Assembly: GCA_026396285.1 (NCBI GenBank)
Contig: JAPLXB010000023.1
Span: forward strand, 1-44,655
Direction of reading: 5' to 3'
Length of the DNA stretch: 44,655 nucleotides
Origin: Microcaldota archaeon
GTDB lineage: Archaea > Micrarchaeota > Micrarchaeia > Norongarragalinales > JAPLXB01
Position numbers and translations under genes: made by a program. This document shows positions 15,401-23,934 of the stretch, one piece after another (within the stretch, counting starts at the first letter, position 1; each line of letters opens with the position of its first letter). The notes under the pieces are model-generated. The model did no database searches, was not told the DNA's origin, and saw only the letters and a list, made by a program, of their open reading frames with translations.

Positions 15401-15450
15401 AACGGGAAAAAGGGAAGGGAAAAAAAGGAAACGCGGGTGAAAAGCCCGCG
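15401..15450 (-). terminator. hairpin and T-tracts after the microprotein gene
   Basis: On the minus strand, CGCGGG-cttttca-CCCGCG (15432-15450) is followed by several T-runs down to about 15401. This is an intrinsic-terminator shape 13 nt after the microprotein stop codon. The convergent RCK gene ends at 15387. Confidence 0.5.
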
Positions 15451-15462
15451 GCCAGTGAAATG

Positions 15463-15513
15463 CTATTTTTTCTTCTTTTTCTTCTTCATCGCGCCGCAGC
15501 AGCCGCAAGGCAT
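15463..15513 (-). CDS. 16-residue Cys/Lys microprotein
   Basis: The complete product would be MPCGCCGAMKKKKKKK. Support for translation: a strong ribosome-binding site (GGGGGTGA, 6 nt before the ATG at 15513, nearly the full complement of the archaeal 16S 3' end), a TATA-like ttttaaaaaa element about 40 nt upstream (near 15548-15560), and a terminator after the stop. Three cysteines in CGCC could bind a metal ion or cluster, and the seven-lysine tail could bind nucleic acid; both are inference. I know of no assigned function. Confidence 0.5.
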   Translation of the reverse strand: MPCGCCGAMKKKKKKK

Positions 15514-15585
15514 CGGATTCACCCCCTTCTTGGTAAATGAGTGGCTGCGTTTTTTAAAACGATTGCAAGCGCGGCGAGCCGGCGG

Positions 15586-16881
15586 TCACGGAGTCAAGCG
15601 CGTGCGGTCGCGCGGGAACAGCGCGGCCTCGCGGATGTTTGACAGGCTGCAAAGCGTCATCGTGAGCCTTTCCGCGCCGAAGCTCCACCCCGCGTGCGGG
15701 ATCGCGCCGTAACGGAATGCGTCGATGTATGATTCGAAGGATTCCGGCCGCAGGCCCTTGGCCTTCAACTGCTTTATCAGGAGGTCGGGGATGTGTATCC
15801 GCTGGGCGCCGCTCGCCATCTCAAGCGACCGGTAGTTCAAGTCATACGACTTGGTTATGGAACCATCCTCCTCGTACGGCATGGAATAAAACGCCCTGAC
15901 TGCCGTCGGCCAGTCCTTGATGATGTACGCCTCCTGCCCGACGAGTTTGGTGATTTTCTCGTTCTGCTCGCGCGTGAAGTCCTCGCCCCACTTCACAGCA
16001 ACGCCTGCCGCATTCAATTGTTTTACGAGGTCGGAGTACTTGAACTCGGGGACGCTCTTGATGGGCACTACATTTGAGCCAAGGGTCTCCAATTCCGCCT
16101 TACAGTTCTTCGCCACGCTGTTGACTATGTGCATGAAAACGTCGCCGAGGATCTTCATGGCGTCGTTGTGGTCGCACCACCCCATTTCAATATCCATCTG
16201 CGTGATTTCGTTCAGGTGCTGGGACGTGTTGTGCTTCTCCGCCCTGAACACCGGCGCGACCATGAACACCTTGTCCATGCCACCCATCACCGCCAACTGC
16301 TTGTACAACTGGGGCGACTGCGCGAGGAACGCCTCTTTTTCAAAGTAAATGACTGGAAACAGTTCGGTCCCGCCCTCGGTCGCTGAGCCGACTATGGTCG
16401 GGGGATTGATTTCCTGGAAGCCCAGGTCGAGAAGCTTCTCCCTGAACGCGCGCAGGATTTCGCTGCGGACCCTGAACACCGCGGTGGTTTCAAGGCGCCG
16501 GAGGTCAATGAAGCGGTTGTCCAGCCTGACATCCAAGTCCGCGGGCACCTTGCCGGTCACCTCGAAAGGCACCTGCTTGAGCACCTTGCCCACGATGCAC
16601 AACTCGACGGGAACGATTTCCCTGCCGCCGGGCGCAATCTTTGAAGCCTTGACCTTTCCCTTGACCGTTATAGCGGTTTCCTTCACGAAGTGCTTTGCCT
16701 GCTCCAGCAGCGCCGCGTCGCACTCCTTTTTCTTGAGCGTAACCTGCACGAGCCCCGTCTTGTCCCTAAGGATGACGAAGTTCACTCCCCCCAAGTCCCT
16801 TATCTCGTGGACCCAGCCGGCGAGCAAAACGTCTTTCCCATCCATTTCAGGGGTTACTTCACTTGCGTAATGCGTGCGCAT
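15586..16881 (-). CDS. aspS: aspartyl-tRNA synthetase
   Basis: About 431 residues, the short archaeal/eukaryal AspRS form without the bacterial GAD insert. OB-fold anticodon-binding domain (LAGWVHEIRDLGGVNFVILRDKTG), class II motif 1 region with RLDNRFIDLRR, motif 2 FRAEKHNTSQHLNEITQMDIEM, motif 3 GAERLTMTLC at the end. It may charge tRNA-Asp only or also tRNA-Asn; the sequence alone does not settle that. ATG at 16881 is preferred (ATG at 16884 is adjacent); a weak TATA-like element lies near 16901-16910. Confidence 0.95.
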   Translation of the reverse strand: MRTHYASEVTPEMDGKDVLLAGWVHEIRDLGGVNFVILRDKTGLVQVTLKKKECDAALLEQAKHFVKETAITVKGKVKASKIAPGGREIVPVELCIVGKVLKQVPFEVTGKVPADLDVRLDNRFIDLRRLETTAVFRVRSEILRAFREKLLDLGFQEINPPTIVGSATEGGTELFPVIYFEKEAFLAQSPQLYKQLAVMGGMDKVFMVAPVFRAEKHNTSQHLNEITQMDIEMGWCDHNDAMKILGDVFMHIVNSVAKNCKAELETLGSNVVPIKSVPEFKYSDLVKQLNAAGVAVKWGEDFTREQNEKITKLVGQEAYIIKDWPTAVRAFYSMPYEEDGSITKSYDLNYRSLEMASGAQRIHIPDLLIKQLKAKGLRPESFESYIDAFRYGAIPHAGWSFGAERLTMTLCSLSNIREAALFPRDRTRLTP

Positions 16882-16938
16882 CATCCAAAACCACCGCACC
16901 TTATTTTTTTCGCCAAAACCCTTTAAATTTTGCGCGAG

Positions 16939-17058
16939 TGGGGGCGCTGAGATTTGAACTCAGGTCAGCAGCTGTTCCGCAGTTTTTTAGTGCAGGGTTT
17001 TTTCCGCAGAAAAAAAGCGCCCCGAAGCTGCCAGCATACCAAGCTAGCCCACGCCCCC
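16939..17058 (-). tRNA. tRNA-Pro(CGG) with intron
   Basis: Acceptor GGGGGCG/CGCCCCC, discriminator A at 16939, T-arm CTGAG-TTCAAAT-CTCAG, D-arm with AGCTTGGTAT, anticodon CGG at 17022-17024 in a GCAGC/GCTGC stem. A 47-nt intron (16974-17020) is at the 37/38 site and carries a family B-like hairpin. CCA is not encoded. Confidence 0.9.
16979..17018 (-). repeat. hairpin element family B-like, in tRNA-Pro intron
   Basis: In tRNA sense: CTTTTTTTC-TGCG-GAAAAAA (7-bp stem), CCCTG, CACTAAAAA. It resembles the two clearer family B copies in having a T-rich/A-rich stem and a CAC-Y-AAAA right flank, but it lacks the GAACC left flank. Confidence 0.4.
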
Positions 17059-17079
17059 GCAAAGAAATGGCTGCGCCGG

Positions 17080-17090
17080 TTATTAAAATG
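17080..17090. promoter_or_regulatory. single TATA element shared by tRNA-Pro and the divergent gene
   Basis: The sequence ttattaaaatg is nearly symmetric and centred near 17085. It is 27 nt from the tRNA-Pro 5' end (17058, minus) and 23 nt from the ATG at 17108 (plus), so one box can serve both directions. Confidence 0.5.
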
Positions 17091-17107
17091 TTTTACCAAA
17101 TTGATTC

Positions 17108-17650
17108 ATGTTGCACGAGGACGTGGCGAACGAGGCTCTGAGGAAAACCCGTGCCGGCGCGCGCGGCCCCGAAGAGCACACCGCGCGGGCCGTGGGCGAG
17201 GCGGCGGCCGCGGTGGCGGAAAAACTCGGCGCGCCCTTGGAAAAGGCCGCGCTGCTGAAAAAGGCTTACGAGCGGGGCACGAGCTTCCATTGGGGTTTGA
17301 TGAACGCCGAATCCCCTGAAAAAGTCGCCGCCGTGGCCAAACAAATCCAGGTATACTTGCGGTGGGTCGATGTGCTTTCAAAAAAGCGCACAATCGCGCC
17401 AGACCGCGAAACCTCGGCCATGATCGACAAGCTCGATTATCTCGCTGACAAAGCGATGCGAAAGGAACAACTCAGCGAAAACGAAGACCTCCTTTTCAGG
17501 ACGCTTTCAAGCACGATGGCCAGCACGCCTATAGCTCTCCAGATTTCAAACATCTTCGGCGACGCAAAAGGCCCGGTCTTCCAAAAATACATGAACAAAA
17601 TCACTTCACTCGTTTTCAAGAAGGCGAAAGGCATCTGGTCCGCCCATTGA
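17108..17650 (+). CDS. all-helical unknown protein
   Basis: 180 residues, probably leaderless from the ATG at 17108 given the TATA element 23 nt upstream. The composition is helical throughout (Ala, Glu, Lys, Leu), with no membrane segment and no catalytic motif that I can see. I do not recognise the family. It lies between two intron-containing tRNA genes (Pro, divergent; Arg, 43 nt downstream). Confidence 0.65.
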   Translation: MLHEDVANEALRKTRAGARGPEEHTARAVGEAAAAVAEKLGAPLEKAALLKKAYERGTSFHWGLMNAESPEKVAAVAKQIQVYLRWVDVLSKKRTIAPDRETSAMIDKLDYLADKAMRKEQLSENEDLLFRTLSSTMASTPIALQISNIFGDAKGPVFQKYMNKITSLVFKKAKGIWSAH

Positions 17651-17664
17651 ACCCGCCGAATCGG

Positions 17665-17674
17665 TTTTTTATTC
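17665..17674 (+). promoter_or_regulatory. TATA element for tRNA-Arg
   Basis: The sequence ttttttattc is centred 24 nt before the tRNA 5' end at 17694. Confidence 0.5.
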
Positions 17675-17693
17675 GCGCCACCCAATTTCTTCC

Positions 17694-17820
17694 GGGCCCG
17701 TAGCTCAGCTTGGATAGAGCGCCTGCCTTCTACGACGAAAGCCGCACGCGCGGCGGCGTAGCAGACCCCTGCGGGGGCGAGGAAAGCAGGATGTCGTGGG
17801 TTCAAATCCCACCGGGCCCG
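17694..17820 (+). tRNA. tRNA-Arg(TCT) with intron
   Basis: Acceptor GGGCCCG/CGGGCCC, discriminator G at 17820, D-arm GCTC-AGCTTGGATA-GAGC, T-arm GTGGG-TTCAAAT-CCCAC, anticodon TCT at 17729-17731 in a CCTGC/GCAGG stem. A 52-nt intron (17733-17784) at the 37/38 site contains two small GC-rich hairpins. CCA is not encoded. Family B hairpin begins 3 nt after the gene. Confidence 0.92.
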
Positions 17821-17822
17821 CT

Positions 17823-17859
17823 GAACCTTTTTGCCGCGGCAAAAAGCGTCACCAAAAAG
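17823..17859 (+). repeat. hairpin element family B, copy just after tRNA-Arg
   Basis: GAACC, a perfect 18-nt palindrome (TTTTTGCC GC GGCAAAAA), GCG, TCACCAAAAAG. It shares flanks and 8-bp arm length with the copy in the tRNA-Leu intron. It could also end tRNA-Arg transcription. Confidence 0.6.
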
Positions 17860-17860
17860 G

Positions 17861-18826
17861 CTAGCCCATTTTTTTCTTGAATTCCTCGACCATTTCCACT
17901 GGCGCCGGGTCAACGCCGGTTTCCAGGGCCATGTAGTAGGATGCCCAGTCGCCGACGAGGGTGGTTGAAAACATTTTCTCCAAGACGGTTTTCCCCTGCA
18001 TTTTGACGAGGTGGACTGGCAGACCTTTTTTCTCCATCAAACCCTTCATTATCGCCATCCGCTTCTTAACGCGCGGGTTGTCCGCAGGGTCCTCCAGGAA
18101 GATGAAGGAAAACGGCGCGCGCGGGTTGGTGAACCCGACCATTTCATTGTGGTTCAGTTCCGGGAACACGTTCCAAAAAGCCGGGGTTTTCGCGTTTTCG
18201 TTGAACTTTATCTTGCACGTCCTCGCGACAGGCCACCACGCCGTAGAGGAATAAATAACTGGAATGCGGTGCGCTAGCTTCTTTCCCAGGGTTTTTCCCG
18301 CTTTTTCAAGCCCCGGGTTTTTTTCCGCGAGCCACGCGCCCAGCCTAAGGAGTTCGCACTTCTTTCCTTTCACCATGCCCGAGTTTTCGAGCACGCCCAC
18401 GAACGAGGAGAAGAAGTAGCCGGTGGCGCACCTTGGCTGGACCGCGTGCGGGACAAGCACAATGGGAACGCCTTGTTTTTCAGCCCTTTCCGCGAGTTTG
18501 CCGCCGTTGGTTACCGCAATCGTCTTCGCCCCTTTTTTGAGGGCGGGCGCCAGAGACGAAAGCGTTTCCTCAGTGTTCCCTGAATAAGATGAGATGAAAA
18601 CAAGCGTCGAGGAATCGACCCACGCCGGCACGCCATAGTCCTTGTGGACTGCAGTGTTCAGGTTTGGGAGGTAAATTGACAAGAGGTCTGCTGGAAGGGT
18701 GCTTCCGCCAACTCCTGAAAACAGGACGCGCTTCGCCTTCTGAACCCTGATTTTTCCGGCCTTTTCCAGGCCTTTCGCGAACTGGCACGGGAAGGAAACG
18801 AGTTCTGCACGCATTTCATCAGGCAT
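17861..18826 (-). CDS. bifunctional phosphoglucose/phosphomannose isomerase (SIS family)
   Basis: 321 residues. Interconverts fructose 6-phosphate with glucose 6-phosphate and mannose 6-phosphate in the archaeal/crenarchaeal-type PGI/PMI family. Two SIS domains: first with ISSYSGNTEETLS (phosphate-binding Ser/Thr loop) and TIAVTNGGKLAERA; second with VIYSSTAWWPVARTCKIKFNENAK and PELNHNEMVGF holding the expected catalytic Glu/His. The start is the ATG at 18826. It is divergent from an unrelated cupin-type phosphoglucose isomerase. Confidence 0.9.
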   Translation of the reverse strand: MPDEMRAELVSFPCQFAKGLEKAGKIRVQKAKRVLFSGVGGSTLPADLLSIYLPNLNTAVHKDYGVPAWVDSSTLVFISSYSGNTEETLSSLAPALKKGAKTIAVTNGGKLAERAEKQGVPIVLVPHAVQPRCATGYFFSSFVGVLENSGMVKGKKCELLRLGAWLAEKNPGLEKAGKTLGKKLAHRIPVIYSSTAWWPVARTCKIKFNENAKTPAFWNVFPELNHNEMVGFTNPRAPFSFIFLEDPADNPRVKKRMAIMKGLMEKKGLPVHLVKMQGKTVLEKMFSTTLVGDWASYYMALETGVDPAPVEMVEEFKKKMG

Positions 18827-18854
18827 TTGACCAGCGTATGCATTAGTGGAAACC

Positions 18855-18865
18855 GTTTTTTAACC
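18855..18865. promoter_or_regulatory. TATA element between the two isomerase genes
   Basis: The plus-strand sequence gttttttaacc is centred 24 nt before the ATG at 18884 (leaderless cupin PGI) and 34 nt before the ATG at 18826 on the other strand, so it may drive both genes in a 57-bp gap. Confidence 0.45.
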
Positions 18866-18883
18866 TCTCGTGGAAAAACAATC

Positions 18884-19660
18884 ATGCTGAAACTAAGGTG
18901 CGCGCCCCTGGACCTGAAGTACGACGACTTGGCGCAGGAACTGTTTTTCGAGGGCAAGAAACTCGTTCCCCAGACCAGGCTCCTCGGCCAAGTGTATGAC
19001 GCGCTCCACGACGAGCTGTTCGCCGCAGTGGCCGACCAGAAGACGCCATTGTATTACATGTACCGCGGTGTTGCGAGGAAAAGGGATGAGGAGAGGATCA
19101 GGAAAAGCGGCCTCAGGTTCGACGTCACAGTCATGCTCCCGATGCTGTTGGGCAAGGAGTTCAACAAGACGTTCGGCCACTACCATGAGAAAATCCGTGG
19201 CGCGGAAGTTCCCGAGTTGTACGAGGTGCTCAGCGGCTCCGCCCACTTCCTGCTCCAGACGCGGCGGCCCGGCTCAAGCGAAGTCGACGAGGTGAGGCTC
19301 GTCAAGGCAAGGGAAGGCGACAAGGTCATTATCCCGCCGGGTTTTGGCCACATTACCGTGAACCCGTCGAAAACAAAGGCGCTCGTGACGTTGAAAGCCG
19401 CCGATAAGGGCCTCGTGACCGACTACCATGCGTTCATTGAGAAAAAAGGGGGAGTGTACTACGATTTGGTGGACGGGCTTGCCGCAAACCACGGTTACGA
19501 AAAGCCGCCGAAGGCCAAGGTTTTGAAGCAGATTGAAGTCAGGGACTTCCCGAAACGGAAGTGCATTTACCGCGTTTTCCTGGAAAACCCGGAGCGCTTC
19601 CAGTTCCTCACCAGTACGGAAAACGCTGCCGGCGCAGCCGAAGCTGGGAAGAAAAACTGA
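18884..19660 (+). CDS. cupin-type glucose-6-phosphate isomerase
   Basis: 258 residues from the ATG at 18884 (leaderless). The cupin metal-binding motif 1 is NKTFGHYHEKIRGAEVPELYEVL (His-x-His, Glu) and motif 2 is PPGFGHITVNPS, as in archaeal cPGI enzymes such as that of Pyrococcus, which need Fe, Ni or Mn. Longer than the about 190 residues typical of the family: an N-terminal extension of about 90 residues precedes the core, and a C-terminal segment of about 70 follows. Role: glycolysis and gluconeogenesis. Confidence 0.88.
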   Translation: MLKLRCAPLDLKYDDLAQELFFEGKKLVPQTRLLGQVYDALHDELFAAVADQKTPLYYMYRGVARKRDEERIRKSGLRFDVTVMLPMLLGKEFNKTFGHYHEKIRGAEVPELYEVLSGSAHFLLQTRRPGSSEVDEVRLVKAREGDKVIIPPGFGHITVNPSKTKALVTLKAADKGLVTDYHAFIEKKGGVYYDLVDGLAANHGYEKPPKAKVLKQIEVRDFPKRKCIYRVFLENPERFQFLTSTENAAGAAEAGKKN

Positions 19661-19688
19661 AAAGAACGAAAAAAGGGCATTTAGGTGC

Positions 19689-21335
19689 TTAGTCCATGTC
19701 GCCCATGCCGCCAGGCCCGCCGGGCGGCCCCGCGGGCGCCCTGCCCTTGCTGGCGATTATGTCGTCGATGCGGAGGATCATTGCAGTGACTTCGCTCGCG
19801 CTCTGAATCGCCTGCTTCTTGACCTTCATCGGCTCTATGACTCCGAGGGCCTTCATGTCGTGGATTCGCGTGCCGAGCACGTCGACGCCAAGCATCTTGC
19901 CTTCCTTTTTCTCGTGTTTTGCCCTCAGTTCCACGAGCGTGTCAATAGCGTCCATGCCGCAGCTTTCAGCCAGCGTCCTCGGAATAACTTCCAGCGCCTC
20001 GGCGAACGCCTGGACGGCCAGCTGTTCCCTGCCGCCGACTTCCACAGCGTACTTCTTGAGCCTGGTGGCGAGTTCCATTTCAATGCTTCCCCCGCCTATC
20101 ACGGTCTTGCCCTCGTCTATTGCGCTCGAAACCGCGCCGATGGCGTCCATTATCGCCCTTTCGCCCTCGTCCACTACGTGCTGGGTGCCGCCGCGCACGA
20201 AGATTGTAACGCTCTTCGGGTTCTTGCACTGTTCCACGAAAACCATCTGCTCGCCCGCGATTTTCCTCTCCTCGACGACGCCGGCGTTGCCCAAGTCCTT
20301 TGAAGACAGGTCGTCCATTGTCGTCACTATCCTCGCGCCAGTCGCCCTCACGAGCTTTTCCATGTCGCTCTTTTTCACGCGCCTCGCGGCCAAAATGCCC
20401 TTTTTGGAGAGGTAGTGCTGGGCCACGTCGTCAATGCCCTTCTGGCAGAACAGCACGTTGCAACCGCTTGCAGCCACCTTGTCAACCATTTCCTTGAGCA
20501 TGTTCTCCTCCTGTTCCAGGAAAGCAGTCATCTGGTCGGGCGAAGTGATGCTTATCCGGGCGTCAGTCTCTGTTTTCTCAATTTCCATTGCCGTGTCCAA
20601 CAGCGCGATCTTGGCGCCGTTAAGGCGCTTCGGCATGCCCGGGTGAACGATTTCCTTGTCGATGAGCACGCCGTTGATGAGCGTCGTATGCAGGATGTCC
20701 CCGCCCTGCTTCTTCTCCACCTTGATGAAGTCCTTGTCAATCAAAATCTTCCCGTCCCTCGACTCCGCAACCAGGGTCACGGCCTTGACCACTATTTTCG
20801 CGAGCACGTCCTTCGCCTCGCCCGCGCCCGTGGTCTTTGAACCCATGCTGATGCTCGCGATCTTTTCAAGGTTCCTGATGTCCTTGACGTCAATCGCGTC
20901 GCTCAATTGGCCCAGGTAGTCAATGCACTTTTCGGCCGCGTTCCTGTAGCCATTCACGATTGTCGCGGCGTGGATGTCCTGGTCAAGGAGCTCCATGCTC
21001 TTCTTTAACAGCTCGCCCGCGAGGACCACCGCGGTCGTCGTTCCATCCCCAACTTCTTGGTCCTGCGTCTTGGCGATTTCAACCATCATTTTCGCGGCCG
21101 GGTGCTCCACGTTCATGTTGTCCAAAATCGTGGCCCCGTCGTTGGTGATCACGATGTCCCCAAGCTCTGACACCAGCATTTTGTCCATTCCCTTCGGCCC
21201 CAGCGTGCTTTTCACGGCCTGCGCCACCGCGTGGGCCACGGCGATGTTAATCCTCTGCGCGTCCCTTCCGAATATGCGCGAGGAACCCTCTGGCAAAACG
21301 AGAACCGACTGTCCACCCAACTGTGCTTGCTGCAT
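19689..21335 (-). CDS. thsA: thermosome (group II chaperonin) subunit
   Basis: 548 residues, full length. ATP-driven ring chaperonin. Visible: [12 protein letters not shown] near the N-terminus, the ATP-binding [15 protein letters not shown], apical-domain motifs, [18 protein letters not shown], and a Gly-rich [11 protein letters not shown]-terminus. The ATG at 21335 has a good ribosome-binding site (AGAGGTGG) 5 nt upstream. The leader is about 45-70 nt, with TATA-like elements near 21401-21410 and 21421-21434. Only one chaperonin subunit is seen here. Confidence 0.97.
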   Translation of the reverse strand: MQQAQLGGQSVLVLPEGSSRIFGRDAQRINIAVAHAVAQAVKSTLGPKGMDKMLVSELGDIVITNDGATILDNMNVEHPAAKMMVEIAKTQDQEVGDGTTTAVVLAGELLKKSMELLDQDIHAATIVNGYRNAAEKCIDYLGQLSDAIDVKDIRNLEKIASISMGSKTTGAGEAKDVLAKIVVKAVTLVAESRDGKILIDKDFIKVEKKQGGDILHTTLINGVLIDKEIVHPGMPKRLNGAKIALLDTAMEIEKTETDARISITSPDQMTAFLEQEENMLKEMVDKVAASGCNVLFCQKGIDDVAQHYLSKKGILAARRVKKSDMEKLVRATGARIVTTMDDLSSKDLGNAGVVEERKIAGEQMVFVEQCKNPKSVTIFVRGGTQHVVDEGERAIMDAIGAVSSAIDEGKTVIGGGSIEMELATRLKKYAVEVGGREQLAVQAFAEALEVIPRTLAESCGMDAIDTLVELRAKHEKKEGKMLGVDVLGTRIHDMKALGVIEPMKVKKQAIQSASEVTAMILRIDDIIASKGRAPAGPPGGPGGMGDMD

Positions 21336-21454
21336 TCAAACCACCTCTTAAACGAAACTGATTACGCCTTGTTGATTACCGTAACCAATAATCAAAATGA
21401 GCATTTTAACTATGCAGTTCCCTTTTTAAAAATTGTTCGCTAGCCAGAATGGCG

Positions 21455-21808
21455 TCAGCGCGTCGGCACGCGCATCCTGCCAACTTTAAGCCCCAGGAAT
21501 TTAGTGCCCTGCGGCTTGCTGGTCAGCACCACGTTCCCTCGCCTGTCGACAAACGCATACGGGTATTTCGCCGCCAGTTCCCCCGCGGCCCGGGAGCAGC
21601 CGGAGCCAAGCACTTTACCTTCCTTGAAGCTTTTCTCTATCTTTTTCATTGCCTGCCTGACCAGGCGGTTCGCTTGGCCCAGTGCCAAATAGGACGCTCC
21701 TGAAGCCATTCCGAGGCGGATTGTCCGCGCAGTCTTGAGCTCCCCGATTTTCTTTCTCAGGTCCGAATGCAGTTCCTCGTGCCTTATGACTAATTTTTCA
21801 GCTGGCAT
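21455..21808 (-). CDS. unknown basic protein
   Basis: 117 residues from the ATG at 21808, which has GGTGG 8 nt upstream; a longer frame reaching 21874 looks like leader. The N-terminal half is helical (LVIRHEELHSDLRKKIGELKTARTIRLG), the C-terminal half is basic and beta-like (YAFVDRRGNVVLTSKPQGTKFLGLKVGRMRVP). This looks like a small nucleic-acid-binding or ribosome-associated fold, but I do not recognise the family. Confidence 0.6.
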   Translation of the reverse strand: MPAEKLVIRHEELHSDLRKKIGELKTARTIRLGMASGASYLALGQANRLVRQAMKKIEKSFKEGKVLGSGCSRAAGELAAKYPYAFVDRRGNVVLTSKPQGTKFLGLKVGRMRVPTR

Positions 21809-21909
21809 GTCCAACCACCCTGCGCCAAGTAGCTCAGGCGCCCGCCGGTTTTTATTCCTTGCCCGCCTAAACACCTGGTCAAAACAGGGACCTTTTCAGG
21901 TGGAAACCG

Positions 21910-23574
21910 ATGGCGCGCAGGATACTCATTACCGCGGCACTGCCGTACGCGAACGGCCCGCTCCACATAGGCCACCCCCGCAGCACCTATCTTCCGGCAG
22001 ACATTTACGCCCGTTACTGCCGCCTGCGCGGGTATGATTCGGTCTTCGTCTGCGCCACCGACGAGCACGGCACCCCCATCGAGGTGAAGGCGCAGCAGGA
22101 AGGCAAGCTTCCCGAGGAGTTCGTGAAAACTTACCGCAAGAGGCACTTGGAGGACTTCAATGCCCTCGGAATCGCGTTCGACAACTTCTATTACACGCAC
22201 TCGGACGAAAGCGCCCGATTGGCAGTGGAGTTTTTCAAGGCAGCGCAGGAAAAGGGCCACGTTTTCAAGAAAACCGTGGAGCAAACGTTCTGCGAAAAAT
22301 GCGGCCGCTTCCTCCCGGACCGTTTTGTCAAGGGCGAGTGCCCCTTTTGCGGAACCCCTGGCCAGTATGGGGACGCGTGCGAAAAATGCGGGAAAGCCTA
22401 CCACTCGGGGCAGTTGAATAACCCTGCGTGCACGATCTGCCGCTCCAAGCCGGTCCGGCGCGAGGTCGAGCACTATTTCTTCAAGTTGAGCGCGTTCAAG
22501 GACTTTTTGAAAAAATACTTCGCCGAGACAAAAGGGCTGCCGCAGGACGTCCTGAATTACCTAAAAACCTGGCTGGAAGACCTCCAGGACTGGGACATCA
22601 CAAGGGACGGCCCGTATTTCGGAGTCAAAATCCCCGGCGAGGAAAACAAGTTCTTTTACGTGTGGTGGGACGCGCCAATAGGCTACATTTCCTCCACGGT
22701 CAACTGGGCGCAGCGCGAGGGAAAATCATGGGAGGCTTATTGGAAGAACAAGGAAGCCGAGCTCGTGCACTTCATCGGCAAGGACATCGTTTACCACCAT
22801 TTCCTGTTCTGGCCCGCAATGCTTTCCGACGCGGGGTGCCAGCTGCCGGCCCGCATCCCAACCAGGGGTTACCTGAACGTGGAGGCGGAGAAGATGAGCA
22901 AGAGCCGCGGCATATTCATCCTCCTCAAGGAATTCCTTGAAAAATACGAGCCCGACTTCCTCCGGTACCACCTGACTGCAATCACGCCGAACAGCGTTTC
23001 CGACGGCAACTTCGCGTGGAAGGAATTCCAGACAAAAGTCAACAGCGAACTGATAGACTGTTACGCGAACTTCGTCTTCCGCGTGCTGTCCTTCATCAAC
23101 TCAAAATTCGATTCAACCATCCCGGAACCCGCCGGGTTTTCCGAAAGGGACACCGAGTTCAAGCGCCTCACCGAAGCCCTTGCGGGCGAGGTGGAAATCG
23201 ACTACGAGGCAATGGAGTTCAAGGCCGCGCTGGAGAAAACAATGGCTTTCGCCAAGGAATGCAACCGCTACTTCAACGACCGCGCGCCCTGGAAACTCGT
23301 CAAGGAAACGGGCAAGACCAGCGAGGCCCGCACAGTGCTTTATTTGAGCGCGAAGGCGATTCTGGCGCTCGCGGCCGCGTCCGAGCCAATCCTCCCGTTC
23401 ACGGCGAAGAAAATTTTGGCCCAGCTCGGCATAGCGAAGGCGAAGTGGGGCGATTCCTCCCACTTGCGGCCGGGGCAGAAAATCGCCGTTCCGGAAATAC
23501 TTTACGAAAAGATAGAGGACGAGCAGATTGACGACGAGCTGGCGAAAATAACGCCCAAGGAAAAGCCCGCCTAG
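21910..23574 (+). CDS. metG: methionyl-tRNA synthetase
   Basis: 554 residues. Class I synthetase with HIGH (PLHIGH near residue 20) and KMSKS (EKMSKSRGIF). A double zinc knuckle (CEKCGRF...CPFCG and CEKCGKAY...CTIC) is inserted in the connective domain, as in archaeal MetRS. The helical anticodon-binding domain includes the KECNRYFNDRAPWKLVKETGK block. It lacks the C-terminal tRNA-binding EMAP/Trbp111-like domain. The start is the ATG at 21910. Confidence 0.96.
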   Translation: MARRILITAALPYANGPLHIGHPRSTYLPADIYARYCRLRGYDSVFVCATDEHGTPIEVKAQQEGKLPEEFVKTYRKRHLEDFNALGIAFDNFYYTHSDESARLAVEFFKAAQEKGHVFKKTVEQTFCEKCGRFLPDRFVKGECPFCGTPGQYGDACEKCGKAYHSGQLNNPACTICRSKPVRREVEHYFFKLSAFKDFLKKYFAETKGLPQDVLNYLKTWLEDLQDWDITRDGPYFGVKIPGEENKFFYVWWDAPIGYISSTVNWAQREGKSWEAYWKNKEAELVHFIGKDIVYHHFLFWPAMLSDAGCQLPARIPTRGYLNVEAEKMSKSRGIFILLKEFLEKYEPDFLRYHLTAITPNSVSDGNFAWKEFQTKVNSELIDCYANFVFRVLSFINSKFDSTIPEPAGFSERDTEFKRLTEALAGEVEIDYEAMEFKAALEKTMAFAKECNRYFNDRAPWKLVKETGKTSEARTVLYLSAKAILALAAASEPILPFTAKKILAQLGIAKAKWGDSSHLRPGQKIAVPEILYEKIEDEQIDDELAKITPKEKPA

Positions 23575-23616
23575 TTCATTAAAAGGCGTCTTGAAATATT
23601 TTCAGGAGGTGGCCGG

Positions 23617-23934
23617 ATGCAAAAACTCTTGGAATTCATTGGGAAAGCCCGCGCGAAACCGGTTTACTTGGAGCCCTGGGAAAAGAAAGGCAAGGCCATT
23701 TCCCGCGGAAGGCTGTCATTCAACTCCAAGAGCGCGGCGAAATCACTTGAACTCCACAAGGGGCTGGAGCGGCTCATAGCCAAGGAAGGGCTGTCAAAGC
23801 ACTTGGAGCCGGTGCGCGGTTACTCGAGCGCCGGGTTCAGGGCAAGGGGCGCGGTCAAGACGCTGGTTTCAATCGAGCCGAAGACGCCGCGCGGGGAAAA
23901 ACTACTCCGACAAGTGGCAAAGGCCCTGAAATAA
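23617..23934 (+). CDS. unknown basic protein
   Basis: 105 residues with a strong ribosome-binding site (AGGAGGTGG, 4 nt before the ATG at 23617), 43 nt after metG on the same strand. Lys/Arg-rich with short helices; no recognisable domain. Probably co-transcribed with metG. The 72-nt stretch after it holds an imperfect inverted repeat but no gene. Confidence 0.6.
   Translation: MQKLLEFIGKARAKPVYLEPWEKKGKAISRGRLSFNSKSAAKSLELHKGLERLIAKEGLSKHLEPVRGYSSAGFRARGAVKTLVSIEPKTPRGEKLLRQVAKALK

Noticed and set aside
17733..17784. Hairpin in the tRNA-Arg intron as another family A copy
   Set aside because: It has a CTACG-like end and a GC-rich stem, but lacks the GGTGTAG flank, the TTC loop and the left flank.
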